From NCBI RefSeq assembly GCF_026544205.1, contig NZ_JALNUI010000023.1:1-64000 (forward strand): a stretch of 64,000 nt of DNA, read 5' to 3'. The stretch's first letter is position 1, and every line of letters begins with the position of its first letter. The notes beneath the pieces are model-generated. The model was given only the letters and a program-made list of their open reading frames with translations, ran no database searches and was not told the DNA's origin. The translations under genes were made by a program, and so were the position numbers. Below are positions 16,504 to 25,569 of this stretch, in pieces. Source of the stretch: Curtobacterium sp. GC_Cur_3. GTDB taxonomy: Bacteria > Actinomycetota > Actinomycetes > Actinomycetales > Microbacteriaceae.

Positions 16504-17715
16504 ATGGTCGACTTGGCACGGACGGCAGCGTCGCCTCCGGTCGGGACGAGCGAGCTCTTCCAGATCCTCCGCGACGGTGTGCCGCGGACCCGGTCGGAAC
16601 TCGCCGCCCTGACGGGAGCAGCACGCTCGACCATCGGCGTGCGCCTCGACGCCCTCATCGACGTCGGCCTGGTCGGTGCGGTCGAGACGGCCGCGTCCAC
16701 CGGCGGACGCCCGCCCGCGCAGGTCGCACTGCGGCCCACCTCCCGCCTGGTGATCGCCGCCGACCTCGGTGCCTCCCACGGCCGCGTCGCCGTGACCGAC
16801 CTCGTCGCGCGACCGCTCGCCACCCGCGAGGCCCAGATCGACATCGCCGCGGGTCCCGTCCCCACGCTCACCTGGCTCGTGCAGGCCATCGATGACCTCC
16901 TCGACGAGGTCGGTCGGACCCGCGACGACGTCATCGCGATCGGCATCGGCGTGCCCGGCCCCGTCGAGTTCTCCACCGGACGCCCCGCGAACCCGCCGAT
17001 CATGCCCGGCTGGGACGGCTTCGACGTCCCCGCCTGGCTCCGGCAGCACATCCAGGCCCACGTCCTGCTCGACAACGACGTCAACATCGCCGCACTCGGC
17101 GAGCGCGAGCACGGCTGGTCGGGCGTCGACCACCTGCTCTTCGTCAAGGTCGCGACGGGCATCGGATCCGGCATCGTGTCCGAGGGTCGGCTCCAGCGCG
17201 GCGCCCAGGGCACCGCTGGTGACATCGGTCACGTCCGGGTCTCCAGTGCCGGCAGCGTCCCCTGCCACTGCGGCAACACCGGCTGCCTCGAGGCCGTCGC
17301 GTCGGGTCCCGCGATCGCCCGCGCGCTCCGGGCCAAGGGACACGACGTCCACACGAGCGCGGACGTCATCGACCTGGTCACCCGGTCGGACCTCGACGCG
17401 ATCGGCGCGGTCCGCCAGGCCGGCCGCGACATCGGCGAGGTCCTCGCCACGTGCGTGTCGCTGATGAACCCGTCGGTGATCGTCCTCGGCGGCTCGATCA
17501 CGCAGGCCGGGGAGCACCTGCTCGCCGGCGTCCGGGAGGTCGTCTACTCCCGCTCGATGCCCCTCGCCACCGAGCACCTCGTCATCGCCCAGTCCCGCGC
17601 CGGGGGCATCGCCGCACTCCAGGGAGCCGCCGCCCTCGCCATCGGTTACGCCCTCTCCCCCGCCGGTGTCGACGAGCTCGTCACATACGCCGAGGGCCGG
17701 GAGCTCGTGTCCTGA
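16504..17715 (+). CDS. ROK family transcriptional regulator
   Basis: 403 residues from the ATG at 16504. A winged-helix domain (about residues 15-75, TRSELAALTGAARSTIGVRLD) precedes an ROK sugar-kinase fold: AADLGASHGRVAVTD, GIGVPGPVEFSTG, LDNDVNIAALGE, and the zinc motif CHCGNTGCLEAVASG. Such proteins repress sugar operons and release DNA on binding the sugar. Divergent from the transport operon, so it is the likely local regulator. The kinase-type DxGxT loop is DLGAS, so kinase activity is doubtful. Confidence 0.93.
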   Translation: MVDLARTAASPPVGTSELFQILRDGVPRTRSELAALTGAARSTIGVRLDALIDVGLVGAVETAASTGGRPPAQVALRPTSRLVIAADLGASHGRVAVTDLVARPLATREAQIDIAAGPVPTLTWLVQAIDDLLDEVGRTRDDVIAIGIGVPGPVEFSTGRPANPPIMPGWDGFDVPAWLRQHIQAHVLLDNDVNIAALGEREHGWSGVDHLLFVKVATGIGSGIVSEGRLQRGAQGTAGDIGHVRVSSAGSVPCHCGNTGCLEAVASGPAIARALRAKGHDVHTSADVIDLVTRSDLDAIGAVRQAGRDIGEVLATCVSLMNPSVIVLGGSITQAGEHLLAGVREVVYSRSMPLATEHLVIAQSRAGGIAALQGAAALAIGYALSPAGVDELVTYAEGRELVS

Positions 17716-17762
17716 CCGCGCGCCGGTTCCGGCACGTCGGTGCGTGGGTGGAGAATCGTCTG

Positions 17763-18449
17763 GTGACGATCGTGCAGCCCACCCTGTGGGACAGCCTGGA
17801 GGCCCTGACCGGCCCCGGCGAGTCCGCTGCGGTCGCGCACTCCCCGGCTGCCCGACGGGACAGCTTCACGGCGCTGCGCGGCCACACCGAGCGGATCGTC
17901 GCACACTCCTCGGACCGCGTCGCCTGGCTCCGTGCCCGCGCGATGGGCATCACCGCGACGGACGTCGCACGGCTGGCGTCGCTCCGCGCTGTGGAGGCCG
18001 TCGTCACCGACAAGCGGTACGGCTCCCGGTTCTCGGGCAACGTCTACACCGAGCACGGCAAGGACCGCGAGCCCGTCCTGGCCGCCTGGGTCGCCGCGAC
18101 CCACGGGATCCTGCCGTCGGCGCACCTGTTCCACGCCGCCGCCAACCGCGCGCACCTGGCCACCCCGGACGGCGTCGGCCACGACCGCGACGGCCGGCTC
18201 CTGCTCGCCGAGATCAAGACCACGTCGAACGGCTGGAAGCGCATCCCCCGCCACTACCTCCGTCAGGTGTGGTGGCAGCAGTACGTCCTCGGCGCCGAGC
18301 GGACCCTGTTCGTCTGGGAGAAGCACGACGACTTCGTGCCCGTCGCCGACGAACCCGAGTGCCGGTGGATCGACCGCGACGACGACCAGATCCGCGGGCT
18401 CATCGGCCTCGCGGACATGGTGCTCGACCGGCTCCGAGACGCCCGCTAG
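17763..18449 (+). CDS. YqaJ-type PD-(D/E)XK nuclease domain protein
   Basis: 228 residues from a GTG at 17763 with GGTGGAGA upstream. It has the YqaJ/lambda-exonuclease-like pattern: ITATDVARL near the N-terminus, TEHGKDREPVLAAWV, and LLLAEIKTTSNGWK, where E-x-K is the catalytic core, followed by YLRQVWWQQYVLGAE. In phages these degrade DNA for recombination with an annealing protein; no phage genes lie nearby, so this is a chromosomal orphan of unknown role. It ends overlapping the convergent gene by 4 bp. Confidence 0.8.
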   Translation: MTIVQPTLWDSLEALTGPGESAAVAHSPAARRDSFTALRGHTERIVAHSSDRVAWLRARAMGITATDVARLASLRAVEAVVTDKRYGSRFSGNVYTEHGKDREPVLAAWVAATHGILPSAHLFHAAANRAHLATPDGVGHDRDGRLLLAEIKTTSNGWKRIPRHYLRQVWWQQYVLGAERTLFVWEKHDDFVPVADEPECRWIDRDDDQIRGLIGLADMVLDRLRDAR

Positions 18450-19060
18450 ACCTTGACGAGGCGGAGTCGACTCATGCCGACCACCAGGATCCCCATCAAG
18501 CCGATGAACACCGCGACGCCGAGGCTGTACAGCGCGACGACGCCGTAGCCCTGGGCCGGGTCGAGGAACGGGTACGGCACCCAGCCGTCGGTCGCACCGC
18601 GGACCAGCACCACCACGAGCCAGACGGCCGGGTAGATCAGGAACAGCCAGACGTGCCGCAGCAGCAGGCGCGCCCGGTCCGAGAACAGCAGCCAGTCGAG
18701 GACTGCGTACACGGGGAGCACCCGGTGCAGGACGTCGTTCGACCACTGCACCGTGAAGGACTGGTCGAGCGACGCGTGCACGAGCAGCGTGTTGTAGACG
18801 ATGCCCGTCGTCGCGATGTACACGGTCGACGCACCGCGGAACACCGACGCCCCGAGCCCCTCGCGCTGCCGCTTCGCCGCGGACACCAGCGTGAGGGCCA
18901 GCGCCACGGCGATGAACACGTTCGACTGGATCGTGAAGTACCCGAAGAAGTTGAACGGGTTGAACGTCGGACTCGCGATGCTCCGCAGGAACTGCGCGAC
19001 GATCGCGGCGACGACCAGGACCACGGCGACGAGCCGGAGGGTGTTGACGAACGTGCGCAC
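18446..19060 (-). CDS. Pr6Pr family membrane protein
   Basis: 204 residues with about six membrane helices. Recognisable features are GYFTIQSNVF, HRVLPVYAVLDWLLF and the VPYPFLDP segment, which occur in the Pr6Pr (FAR-17a/AIG1-like) family of actinobacteria. No enzymatic role is established for bacterial members. GTG start is 6 nt after TAGCGT, so the mRNA is probably leaderless. Convergent with the YqaJ-type gene. Confidence 0.85.
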   Translation of the reverse strand: MRTFVNTLRLVAVVLVVAAIVAQFLRSIASPTFNPFNFFGYFTIQSNVFIAVALALTLVSAAKRQREGLGASVFRGASTVYIATTGIVYNTLLVHASLDQSFTVQWSNDVLHRVLPVYAVLDWLLFSDRARLLLRHVWLFLIYPAVWLVVVLVRGATDGWVPYPFLDPAQGYGVVALYSLGVAVFIGLMGILVVGMSRLRLVKV

Positions 19061-19066
19061 GGTGCC

Positions 19067-19072
19067 ACGCTA
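19067..19072 (-). promoter_or_regulatory. -10 element of leaderless promoter for the Pr6Pr gene
   Basis: TAGCGT on the minus strand, 6 nt before the GTG at 19060. Confidence 0.55.
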
Positions 19073-19086
19073 GTGGGCAGGACGCA

Positions 19087-19122
19087 CGAACGCCCCGAAC
19101 CGATGTCGGTACGGGGCGTTCG
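19087..19122 (-). terminator. Hairpin terminator after rplK-rplA
   Basis: Perfect 11-bp arms CGAACGCCCCG (19087-19097) and CGGGGCGTTCG (19112-19122), 20 bp past the rplA stop. Confidence 0.7.
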
Positions 19123-19142
19123 AGGCGATCAGATCAGGACGA

Positions 19143-19832
19143 TCAGATGCTGTTGACGTCGAGCGGGATGCCCGGTCCGAAGGTCGTCGAGACGGCGCCC
19201 TTCATGACGTAGCGGCCCTTCGAGGCGCTCGGCTTGAGGCGGTTGATCTCCTCGAGCGCGGTCGAGATGTTCTCGTCGAGCTGCTCCGGGGTGAACGAGG
19301 CCTTGCCGACGACGAAGTGCACGTTGGAGTGCTTGTCGACGCGGAACTCGATCTTGCCGCCCTTGATGTCGTTCACGGCCTGCGCGACGTTGGGGGTCAC
19401 GGTGCCGGTCTTCGGGTTCGGCATCAGACCACGCGGGCCCAGCACCTTGCCCAGACGACCGACCTTGCCCATGAGCTCGGGGGTCGACACGGCGGAGTCG
19501 AACGAGGTGTAGCCCTCGGCGACCTTCGCGATGAGCTCGTCGCCACCGACCTCGTCGGCGCCGGCGGCGATCGCGGCCTCGGCCGCAGCGCCCGTCGCGA
19601 AGACGATGACGCGGGCGGTCTTGCCGGTGCCGTGCGGCAGGATGACGGTGCCGCGAACCATCTGGTCCGCCTTGCGGGGGTCCACGCCGAGCTTCAGCGC
19701 GACCTCGACCGTGGAGTCGGTCTTCGCAGAGCCGGTCTCCTTGGCCAGGGCGACGGCCTCGGTCGGGGTGTAGAACTTGTCGGCCTGGATCTTCGCGGCC
19801 GCGGCCTGGTAGGCCTTTGACTTCTTCGCCAT
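19143..19832 (-). CDS. rplA: 50S ribosomal protein uL1
   Basis: 229 residues starting [12 protein letters not shown]; the ATG at 19832 has AAGGAG close upstream. Diagnostic segments are [21 protein letters not shown] and [21 protein letters not shown]. uL1 forms the mobile stalk next to the E site and can repress its own operon. It follows rplK by 89 bp and ends in a hairpin rather than running into rplJ. Confidence 0.98.
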   Translation of the reverse strand: MAKKSKAYQAAAAKIQADKFYTPTEAVALAKETGSAKTDSTVEVALKLGVDPRKADQMVRGTVILPHGTGKTARVIVFATGAAAEAAIAAGADEVGGDELIAKVAEGYTSFDSAVSTPELMGKVGRLGKVLGPRGLMPNPKTGTVTPNVAQAVNDIKGGKIEFRVDKHSNVHFVVGKASFTPEQLDENISTALEEINRLKPSASKGRYVMKGAVSTTFGPGIPLDVNSI

Positions 19833-19921
19833 GGTGGTCTCCTTGCGAGATACGTGGTTGGCGAGCCGGCGAGGCTCTCCCACGGAAGGGTGTCTGGGGT
19901 GTGTGCCTGAGGCGGTGAGGC

Positions 19922-20353
19922 CTAGGCCTCGACCGTGATGCCCATCGAGCGTGCGGTGCCGGCGATGATCTTCGCGGCCTGCTCGATGTCGTTGGCGTTC
20001 AGGTCGGCCTGCTTGGTCTCGGCGATCTGACGGACCTGGTCCATCGAGATCTTCGCGACCTTGACCGTGTGCGGGGTCGAGGACCCCTTCTGCACACCCG
20101 CAGCCTTCTTGATGAGCTCAGCGGCCGGCGGGGTCTTGAGGATGAACGTGAACGAACGGTCCTCGTAGACGGTGATCTCGACCGGGACGACGTTGCCGCG
20201 CTGCGACTCGGTCGCGGCGTTGTACGCCTTGCAGAACTCCATGATGTTCACGCCGTGCTGACCGAGCGCCGGACCGATCGGGGGTGCCGGGTTGGCGGCG
20301 CCCGCGTTGATCTGCAGCTTGATCAGGCCCGTGACCTTCTTCTTCGGTGCCAT
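19922..20353 (-). CDS. rplK: 50S ribosomal protein uL11
   Basis: 143 residues, ATG at 20353 with AGGAGG 8 nt upstream. Diagnostic segments: [30 protein letters not shown] and the C-terminal RNA-binding [11 protein letters not shown]. It binds the GTPase-centre rRNA and contacts elongation factors. Gene order secE-nusG-rplK-rplA is standard. Confidence 0.98.
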   Translation of the reverse strand: MAPKKKVTGLIKLQINAGAANPAPPIGPALGQHGVNIMEFCKAYNAATESQRGNVVPVEITVYEDRSFTFILKTPPAAELIKKAAGVQKGSSTPHTVKVAKISMDQVRQIAETKQADLNANDIEQAAKIIAGTARSMGITVEA

Positions 20354-20492
20354 GTTCGCTTTCCTCCTGGGATCGAACGCACGGGGAATCCGTGCACTCT
20401 CCCGCGTGGCCGGCGGATCCGGCTCGCGGTGACGGGTCTGCGGCGCGAACGCAGCAGGCCCAAACTCGATGAGTCTAGTGGATGTGTGACCG

Positions 20493-21614
20493 CTAGAGCT
20501 TGGTGACCTGGTCGAAGCTGAGCTCGACCGGGGTCTCACGCTCGAAGAGCGAGACGAGGACGGTGAGCTTGCCGCTCTCGGGCTTGATCTCGGAGATCGA
20601 CCCGGGGAGACCCGCGAACGAGCCCTCCTTGATGGTGATCGTCTCGCCGACCTCGAAGTCGACCTCGGCGGCCGGCTGGGCCTGCAGGTTGCCGGAGCCC
20701 TTGCCGCCCTTCGACGGTGCGGTCTCGGCGACCTGCACCAGGGACTTCAGCATGCCGAAGGCCTCGTCGAAGCGGAGCGGGGTGGGGTTGTGCGCGTTGC
20801 CGACGAAGCCGGTGACGCCCGGGGTGTGCCGGACGACGGACCACGAGTCCTCGTTGAGGTCGAGGCGGACGAGCACGTAGCCGGGGATCCGGACGCGCGT
20901 GACGAGCTTGCGCTGACCGTTCTTGATCTCGACGACGTCCTCCATCGGGACCTCGACCTGGTAGATGTAGTCCTCCATCGACATCGAGACCATGCGGTTC
21001 TCGATGTTCGACTTCACGCGGCGCTCGAAGCCCGCGTAGGAGTGGATGACGTACCACTTGCCCGGCTTCATCCGCAGCTCGGCCTTGAAGGCCTCGTACG
21101 GGTCGACCTCGACGTCCTCGTCGTCCTCGGTGTCGGCGTCCTCGGCCACGATGGTGACCTCGGTGTCGGCGGCCAGGTCGACCTCGGACTCGGGAGCGAT
21201 CGCTCCGAGGGTGTCCGCGGACTCCTCGGCGGCGATGGTCTCGTTCGCCTCTGCGGGGGTCTCGTCCTCGAGCTCGGACTCTTCCTCGTCCTCGACGGCC
21301 TCGACGGCGGCCTCGGCCTCGTCGGGGGTGTCGATCTCGAGCGCGTCGTCGACGACGGCGTCGGCTTCGGGGTCGCGGGACTCCGCGAGGGCGGTCAGCG
21401 TCTCGTCGATGCCGTCGACGTCACCGTCGTCGGGCTCGGCGCTCAGGCCGAGGGACTCGTCGTCCTCGTCATCGATGCCGATCGCGCGCTCCTCGGCGGA
21501 CTCGGCCGAACGGCCTTCGCCCGTCTCGACGTTGCCTTCCTGGTTCTCCTCCACCTCGGAGGACTGCTCTGCAGCGGTCGCGAGGTCGATGTCGTCGCGG
21601 GAGTAGTCAGACAC
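20493..21614 (-). CDS. nusG: Transcription termination/antitermination factor NusG with long acidic N-terminus
   Basis: 373 residues, about twice the length of E. coli NusG. Residues 1-180 are strongly acidic (Glu, Asp, Ala rich, e.g. [12 protein letters not shown]) with no predicted fold. The NGN domain starts near [20 protein letters not shown] and the KOW domain contains [19 protein letters not shown]. NusG binds RNA polymerase and Rho or S10. Acidic extensions are known in actinobacterial NusG, but this one is long. It lies between secE and rplK. Confidence 0.97.
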   Translation of the reverse strand: MSDYSRDDIDLATAAEQSSEVEENQEGNVETGEGRSAESAEERAIGIDDEDDESLGLSAEPDDGDVDGIDETLTALAESRDPEADAVVDDALEIDTPDEAEAAVEAVEDEEESELEDETPAEANETIAAEESADTLGAIAPESEVDLAADTEVTIVAEDADTEDDEDVEVDPYEAFKAELRMKPGKWYVIHSYAGFERRVKSNIENRMVSMSMEDYIYQVEVPMEDVVEIKNGQRKLVTRVRIPGYVLVRLDLNEDSWSVVRHTPGVTGFVGNAHNPTPLRFDEAFGMLKSLVQVAETAPSKGGKGSGNLQAQPAAEVDFEVGETITIKEGSFAGLPGSISEIKPESGKLTVLVSLFERETPVELSFDQVTKL

Positions 21615-21760
21615 TGTCGGTTCTTTCCGTTCGGTGGTTCGGATCGGGTTGCGGTCGGCCCGTTGTCCGTGCGGACGAGGTCCGTCGGCACGGTCTTCGA
21701 TCTGCGCCGACGACGACCGCTGGCGGCCTGCCGGTGGGTCGGGACGGGCGTCCGAGCGGG

Positions 21761-22039
21761 TCAGGCCGTGGGGCCGTTGCCGAAGACGTACCCGACGCCG
21801 AGGCCGAACACGAAGTCGAGGATCGACACGAGGACCATCATCACGACGACGAACACCAGCACGACGCCGGTGTAGCTGAAGAGCTCCTTGCGGGTCGGCG
21901 TCACGACCTTGCGGAGCTCGCCGATGACCTGGCGGATGAACAGCGCGATGGCAGCGAACGGCCCGCGGCGCGTGGCCCGGTCCTGCTTCGCCTGGGCGAC
22001 GACGTCGTCCGCCGTCGTCTCCATGTCTTTGCTGGCCAA
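21761..22039 (-). CDS. secE: Preprotein translocase subunit SecE
   Basis: 92 residues if the TTG at 22039 is used; AAAGGTG lies just upstream of it, while the ATG at 22024 (87 residues) has no such site. One C-terminal membrane helix ([19 protein letters not shown]) is preceded by the conserved amphipathic [20 protein letters not shown]. SecE clamps SecY in the translocon. It follows tRNA-Trp and precedes nusG, as in other actinobacteria. Confidence 0.95.
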   Translation of the reverse strand: MASKDMETTADDVVAQAKQDRATRRGPFAAIALFIRQVIGELRKVVTPTRKELFSYTGVVLVFVVVMMVLVSILDFVFGLGVGYVFGNGPTA

Positions 22040-22060
22040 CTCGTCACCTTTCCAGATGTG

Positions 22061-22133
22061 CAGGGCGGACAGGACTCGAACCTGCAACCTGCGGTTTTGG
22101 AGACCGCTGCTCTACCAATTGAGCCACCGCCCT
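22061..22133 (-). tRNA. trpT: tRNA-Trp (CCA)
   Basis: 73-nt cloverleaf. Acceptor AGGGCGG/CCGCCCT, D-arm GCTC-AATTGGTA-GAGC, anticodon loop CTCCAAA with anticodon CCA, T-loop TTCGAGT. 3' CCA is not encoded. Its place just before secE is the usual actinobacterial one. Confidence 0.97.
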
Positions 22134-22259
22134 TCAGGAGACCGTTCGTCTCCCGAGTGGACACGTCCGCCATCAGGCAGGCCGTGACCACCGCAGATGA
22201 GTGTACGGGAGTGCGTCACGCGGTGTCCACTTGAGCGGTGCTCCGGCGTGCCGCGCCGA

Positions 22260-22265
22260 TAGGCT
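22260..22265 (+). promoter_or_regulatory. -10 element of leaderless promoter for aspC
   Basis: TAGGCT ends 6 nt before the GTG at 22272. Confidence 0.6.
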
Positions 22266-22271
22266 GGGCGG

Positions 22272-23504
22272 GTGAGCACCGCAGCCCCCGGCCCCGAGTC
22301 CACCGCCCACCAGCGACCGCGCATCGCCTCGCGCATCGCCGCGATCGCCGAGTCCGCGACGCTGAAGGTCGACGCCAAGGCGAAGGCGCTGAAGGCCGCC
22401 GGGCGCCCGGTGATCTCCTTCGCCGCCGGCGAGCCGGACTTCGCGACGCCGGACCACGTCGTCGACGCCGCCGTCGCCGCAGCGAAGGACCCGAAGAACC
22501 ACCGGTACACCCCCGCCACCGGGCTCCCCGAGCTGAAGCAGGCTGTCGCCGACAAGACCGCACGGAGCTCCGGCATCACGGTCGACCCGTCGCAGGTGAT
22601 CATCACGAACGGCGGCAAGCAGGCCGTCTACCAGGCCTTCGCCACGATCGTCGACGACGGTGACGAGGTCCTGCTCCCCGCTCCGTACTGGACGACCTAC
22701 CCCGAGGCGATCCGGCTGGCCGGCGGCGAGCCCGTCGAGGTCTTCGCGGGCAGTGACCAGGGCTACCTCGTGACGGTCGAGCAGCTGGAGGCAGCGCGCA
22801 CCCCGAAGACGAAGGCGCTGCTGTTCTGCTCCCCCTCGAACCCGACCGGCGCGGTGTACTCCGCCGAGCAGACCCGTGCGATCGGCGAGTGGGCCCTCGA
22901 GCACGGCATCTGGGTGATCAGCGACGAGATCTACCAGGACCTCGTCTACGACGGCATCACCTTCACCGGCATCCTCGAGGCCGTGCCCGCACTCGCCGAC
23001 ACCACGATCCTGGTGAACGGCGTCGCCAAGACGTACGCCATGACCGGTTGGCGCGTCGGGTGGTTCATCGGCCCGGTGGACGCCGTCAAGGCCGCGTCCA
23101 ACCTGCAGTCGCACCTGTCGTCGAACGTGTCGAACGTGTCCCAGCGGGCGGCCATCGCGGCGCTCACCGGTCCGCAGGAGCCCGTCGTGGCGATGCGCGA
23201 GGCCTTCGACCGCCGCCGGAAGGCCATCGTCGACGGGCTCAACGCGATCCCCGGCTTCGTCACGCCCACGCCGGAGGGCGCCTTCTACGTCTACCCCGAC
23301 GTCACCGCGCTGCTCGGCCGCGAGTGGGCCGGCAGCACCCCGACCACCACCCTCGAGCTCGCGGACCTGGTCCTCGAGCACGCCGAGGTCGCGGTGGTCC
23401 CCGGCGAGGCCTTCGGCCCCTCCGGGTACCTGCGACTGTCCTACGCGCTCGGCGACGAGGACATCGCCGAGGGCGTCGCCCGCCTGGCCGCGTTCTTCAG
23501 CTGA
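22272..23504 (+). CDS. aspC: Pyridoxal-phosphate aspartate aminotransferase
   Basis: 410 residues, class I aminotransferase. Key parts: [58 protein letters not shown], and [14 protein letters not shown] with the PLP-binding Lys. It transfers the amino group between aspartate and 2-oxoglutarate. The GTG start is probably leaderless. Divergent from tRNA-Trp/secE. Confidence 0.93.
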   Translation: MSTAAPGPESTAHQRPRIASRIAAIAESATLKVDAKAKALKAAGRPVISFAAGEPDFATPDHVVDAAVAAAKDPKNHRYTPATGLPELKQAVADKTARSSGITVDPSQVIITNGGKQAVYQAFATIVDDGDEVLLPAPYWTTYPEAIRLAGGEPVEVFAGSDQGYLVTVEQLEAARTPKTKALLFCSPSNPTGAVYSAEQTRAIGEWALEHGIWVISDEIYQDLVYDGITFTGILEAVPALADTTILVNGVAKTYAMTGWRVGWFIGPVDAVKAASNLQSHLSSNVSNVSQRAAIAALTGPQEPVVAMREAFDRRRKAIVDGLNAIPGFVTPTPEGAFYVYPDVTALLGREWAGSTPTTTLELADLVLEHAEVAVVPGEAFGPSGYLRLSYALGDEDIAEGVARLAAFFS

Positions 23505-23535
23505 CAGGACGAACAGCCGGGAGGCCCGGCGTGGC

Positions 23536-24564
23536 TCAGGCGAGCAGGTCGCCGACCACGACGGGCTCCGGCACGAGCGTCACGCCGAAGCGGTTCAGGA
23601 CGCTCACCTGGACGTACCGGGCGAGCTCCGCGACCTGCGCGGCAGACGCACCGCCGCGGTTCGTTAGGGCCAGCGTGTGCTTCGTCGAGATCCCCGCGCG
23701 GGACCCGGCGATGCCGTACCCCCGGTGGACCCCGGCGTGCTCGATGAGCCAGGCGGCGCTGAGCTTGACCTGGTCGCCGGCCGGCCACCGTGGCGCGTCG
23801 TCGGGCAGGGTCTCGGCGAAGCCCGCGGACACGATCGGGTTCGTGAAGAACGACCCGGCACTCCGGGTGTCAGGGTCGGCGGCGTCGAGGACCATGCCCT
23901 TCGATGCGCGCAGCCCCAGCACCGTCGAGCGCACCACGGCAGGGTCGACTCGAGCACCGAGCTCGACCCCGAGCGACCCGGCCAGCTGGGCGTAGCGCAC
24001 CGGGACACCGCCGTCGGTGTCCGTGCCGAGGGCGAACTCCACGGTGAGCACGACCCCGCGGCGCCCGTGCTTCAGGGTGCTCGTGCGGTACCCGAGCTCC
24101 AGCTCGGCGGCGTCGAGCCACGCGCGCTTCCCCGTGGCTGCATCGAGGAACTCGACGCGGGTGAGCACGTCGGAGAGCTCGACCCCGTACGCCCCGATGT
24201 TCTGCACGGGGGACGCACCGACGGTGCCCGGGATGCCGCTCAGGGCCTCCAGGCCGGTGAAGCCGAACTCGACGGTCGACGCGACGAACGCGTCCCACGG
24301 TTCGCCGGCGGCGACGCGGACGGTGACGCCGCCGGCAGTGCGCTCGTGCTCGATGCCGCGCGTGCGGACCAGCACGACGGTGCCGTCGAAGCCGCTGTCG
24401 GCGACCAGGAGGTTGCTGCCACCGCCGACGACGAGCCAGTCGTCGTCGTCCCAGGCGTCCTGCGCGTGCGCGACGAGCTCGTCGGTGGTGTGTGCGACCA
24501 GCAGACGGCCGGCGTCGCCACCGACTCCGAGGGTGGTGAGGTCGGCGAGCGTCGTCGCTGCCAC
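23536..24564 (-). CDS. murB: UDP-N-acetylenolpyruvoylglucosamine reductase
   Basis: 342 residues. FAD-binding segments LVVGGGSNLLVADSG and LSGIPGTVGASPVQNIGAYG, and RSAGSFFTNPIV with the catalytic Ser, identify MurB, which makes UDP-MurNAc for peptidoglycan. GTG start lies 2 nt after the stop of the MaoC-fold gene, so the three genes form one operon. Confidence 0.97.
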   Translation of the reverse strand: MAATTLADLTTLGVGGDAGRLLVAHTTDELVAHAQDAWDDDDWLVVGGGSNLLVADSGFDGTVVLVRTRGIEHERTAGGVTVRVAAGEPWDAFVASTVEFGFTGLEALSGIPGTVGASPVQNIGAYGVELSDVLTRVEFLDAATGKRAWLDAAELELGYRTSTLKHGRRGVVLTVEFALGTDTDGGVPVRYAQLAGSLGVELGARVDPAVVRSTVLGLRASKGMVLDAADPDTRSAGSFFTNPIVSAGFAETLPDDAPRWPAGDQVKLSAAWLIEHAGVHRGYGIAGSRAGISTKHTLALTNRGGASAAQVAELARYVQVSVLNRFGVTLVPEPVVVGDLLA

Positions 24565-24566
24565 GG

Positions 24567-24989
24567 TCAGTGGAAGGCCACCGTGACCTGCGCCTTGCCG
24601 AGCACGGTCTGCCCGGCGGCGGTCACGGTGAGGTCGATGCGTGCGGGACGGCCCTGGTCGTCGAGGGTGCCGACCTTCGCGACGACGCTGACCGTGGCGC
24701 CCTGTTCAGGGTCGACGACGACGGGACGGGTGAACCGGACGCCGTAGGACGCGATCCACCCCCGGTCACCGAGCCACTCGGACACCGGCTGGACGGCGAG
24801 GCCCATCGTGAGCATGCCGTGCGCGAGCACCCCGGGGAGCCCCACGGAGGCGGCGACGTCGTCGCGGTAGTGGATCGGGTTGAAGTCGCCGGAGGCTCCC
24901 GCGTAGCGGACCAGGGAGTCACGAGTGAGGTGGACGTCGCGCTCGGCGACGACGGTGCCGACCTCGGCGGTGGTGCTGTCGGTGGTCAT
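24567..24989 (-). CDS. MaoC-fold dehydratase (HadB-like)
   Basis: 140 residues, hot-dog fold. The hydratase motif is present as YAGASGDFNPIHYRDDVAASVG with the catalytic Asp and His, and LAHGMLTMGLA follows. It resembles the HadB half of (3R)-hydroxyacyl-ACP dehydratases of fatty-acid synthase II; its start overlaps the HadA-like gene stop (ATGA), suggesting a heterodimer. The secE-near position matches hadABC in mycobacteria. Confidence 0.88.
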   Translation of the reverse strand: MTTDSTTAEVGTVVAERDVHLTRDSLVRYAGASGDFNPIHYRDDVAASVGLPGVLAHGMLTMGLAVQPVSEWLGDRGWIASYGVRFTRPVVVDPEQGATVSVVAKVGTLDDQGRPARIDLTVTAAGQTVLGKAQVTVAFH

Positions 24990-25435
24990 GCGTCGTCTCC
25001 TCGGACGACGAGGGTCGACGTGGCCGTGACGACGTGCTCCCCCGTGGCGTCGGTCATGGTGCTCTCCGCCGTGACCATCGCGTTGCCGCCGAGGGTCTTG
25101 ACGCTGGTGACGGTGAGGGTGGCGGTGAGTTCGTCACCCGCGACGATCGGCCGGTCGTAGGCGAACTTCTGCTCGCCGTGGACCACGCGCGTGAAGTCGA
25201 TGCCGGCGTCCGGCTCGGCCAGGAGCTGCGCGAGGGTGGCTTCCTGCACGACCACCGCGAAGGTGGCCGGTGCGACGAGGTCGTCGTGGCCGGCAGCCCG
25301 GGCGGCGGCGGTCTCGTGGTGGATCGGGTTCGTGGCGAACGTGGCGCGGGCGAACTCGCGCACCTTCTCACGGCCGACCAGGTACGGCGGGGCCGGCGGG
25401 AACGTCCTGCCGACGAGCTCGGGGTTCACTGACAC
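24986..25435 (-). CDS. FAS1-like/MaoC dehydratase domain protein (HadA-like)
   Basis: 149 residues from a GTG at 25435. VNPELVGRTFPPAPPYLVGREKV and FATNPIHHETAAARAAGHDDL match the N-terminal MaoC-like dehydratase family (UPF0336). This subunit lacks the full catalytic motif and probably pairs with the HadB-like protein. GTG is 7 nt after TAGACT, so a leaderless start is likely and fixes the start choice over longer alternatives. Confidence 0.88.
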   Translation of the reverse strand: MSVNPELVGRTFPPAPPYLVGREKVREFARATFATNPIHHETAAARAAGHDDLVAPATFAVVVQEATLAQLLAEPDAGIDFTRVVHGEQKFAYDRPIVAGDELTATLTVTSVKTLGGNAMVTAESTMTDATGEHVVTATSTLVVRGDDA

Positions 25436-25442
25436 GACCGGA

Positions 25443-25448
25443 AGTCTA
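25443..25448 (-). promoter_or_regulatory. -10 element of leaderless promoter for the MaoC-murB operon
   Basis: TAGACT on the minus strand, 7 nt before the GTG at 25435. Confidence 0.6.
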
Positions 25449-25569
25449 CCGACGCACCCGGACACCGCTGGAGTCCATGAGCATGCATCGGTTACCCTGG
25501 GCGCGGTGACGTCGGGGGACGTCGCCAGGCCCGGCACCGTCCGGGTCGTCACGACTCTCGGGGGGAACC

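Noticed and set aside
23517-23534. Further family A palindrome after aspC
   Set aside because: Only one arm (GGGAGGCCCGG) is present, so no hairpin forms; it was noted as a half copy only.
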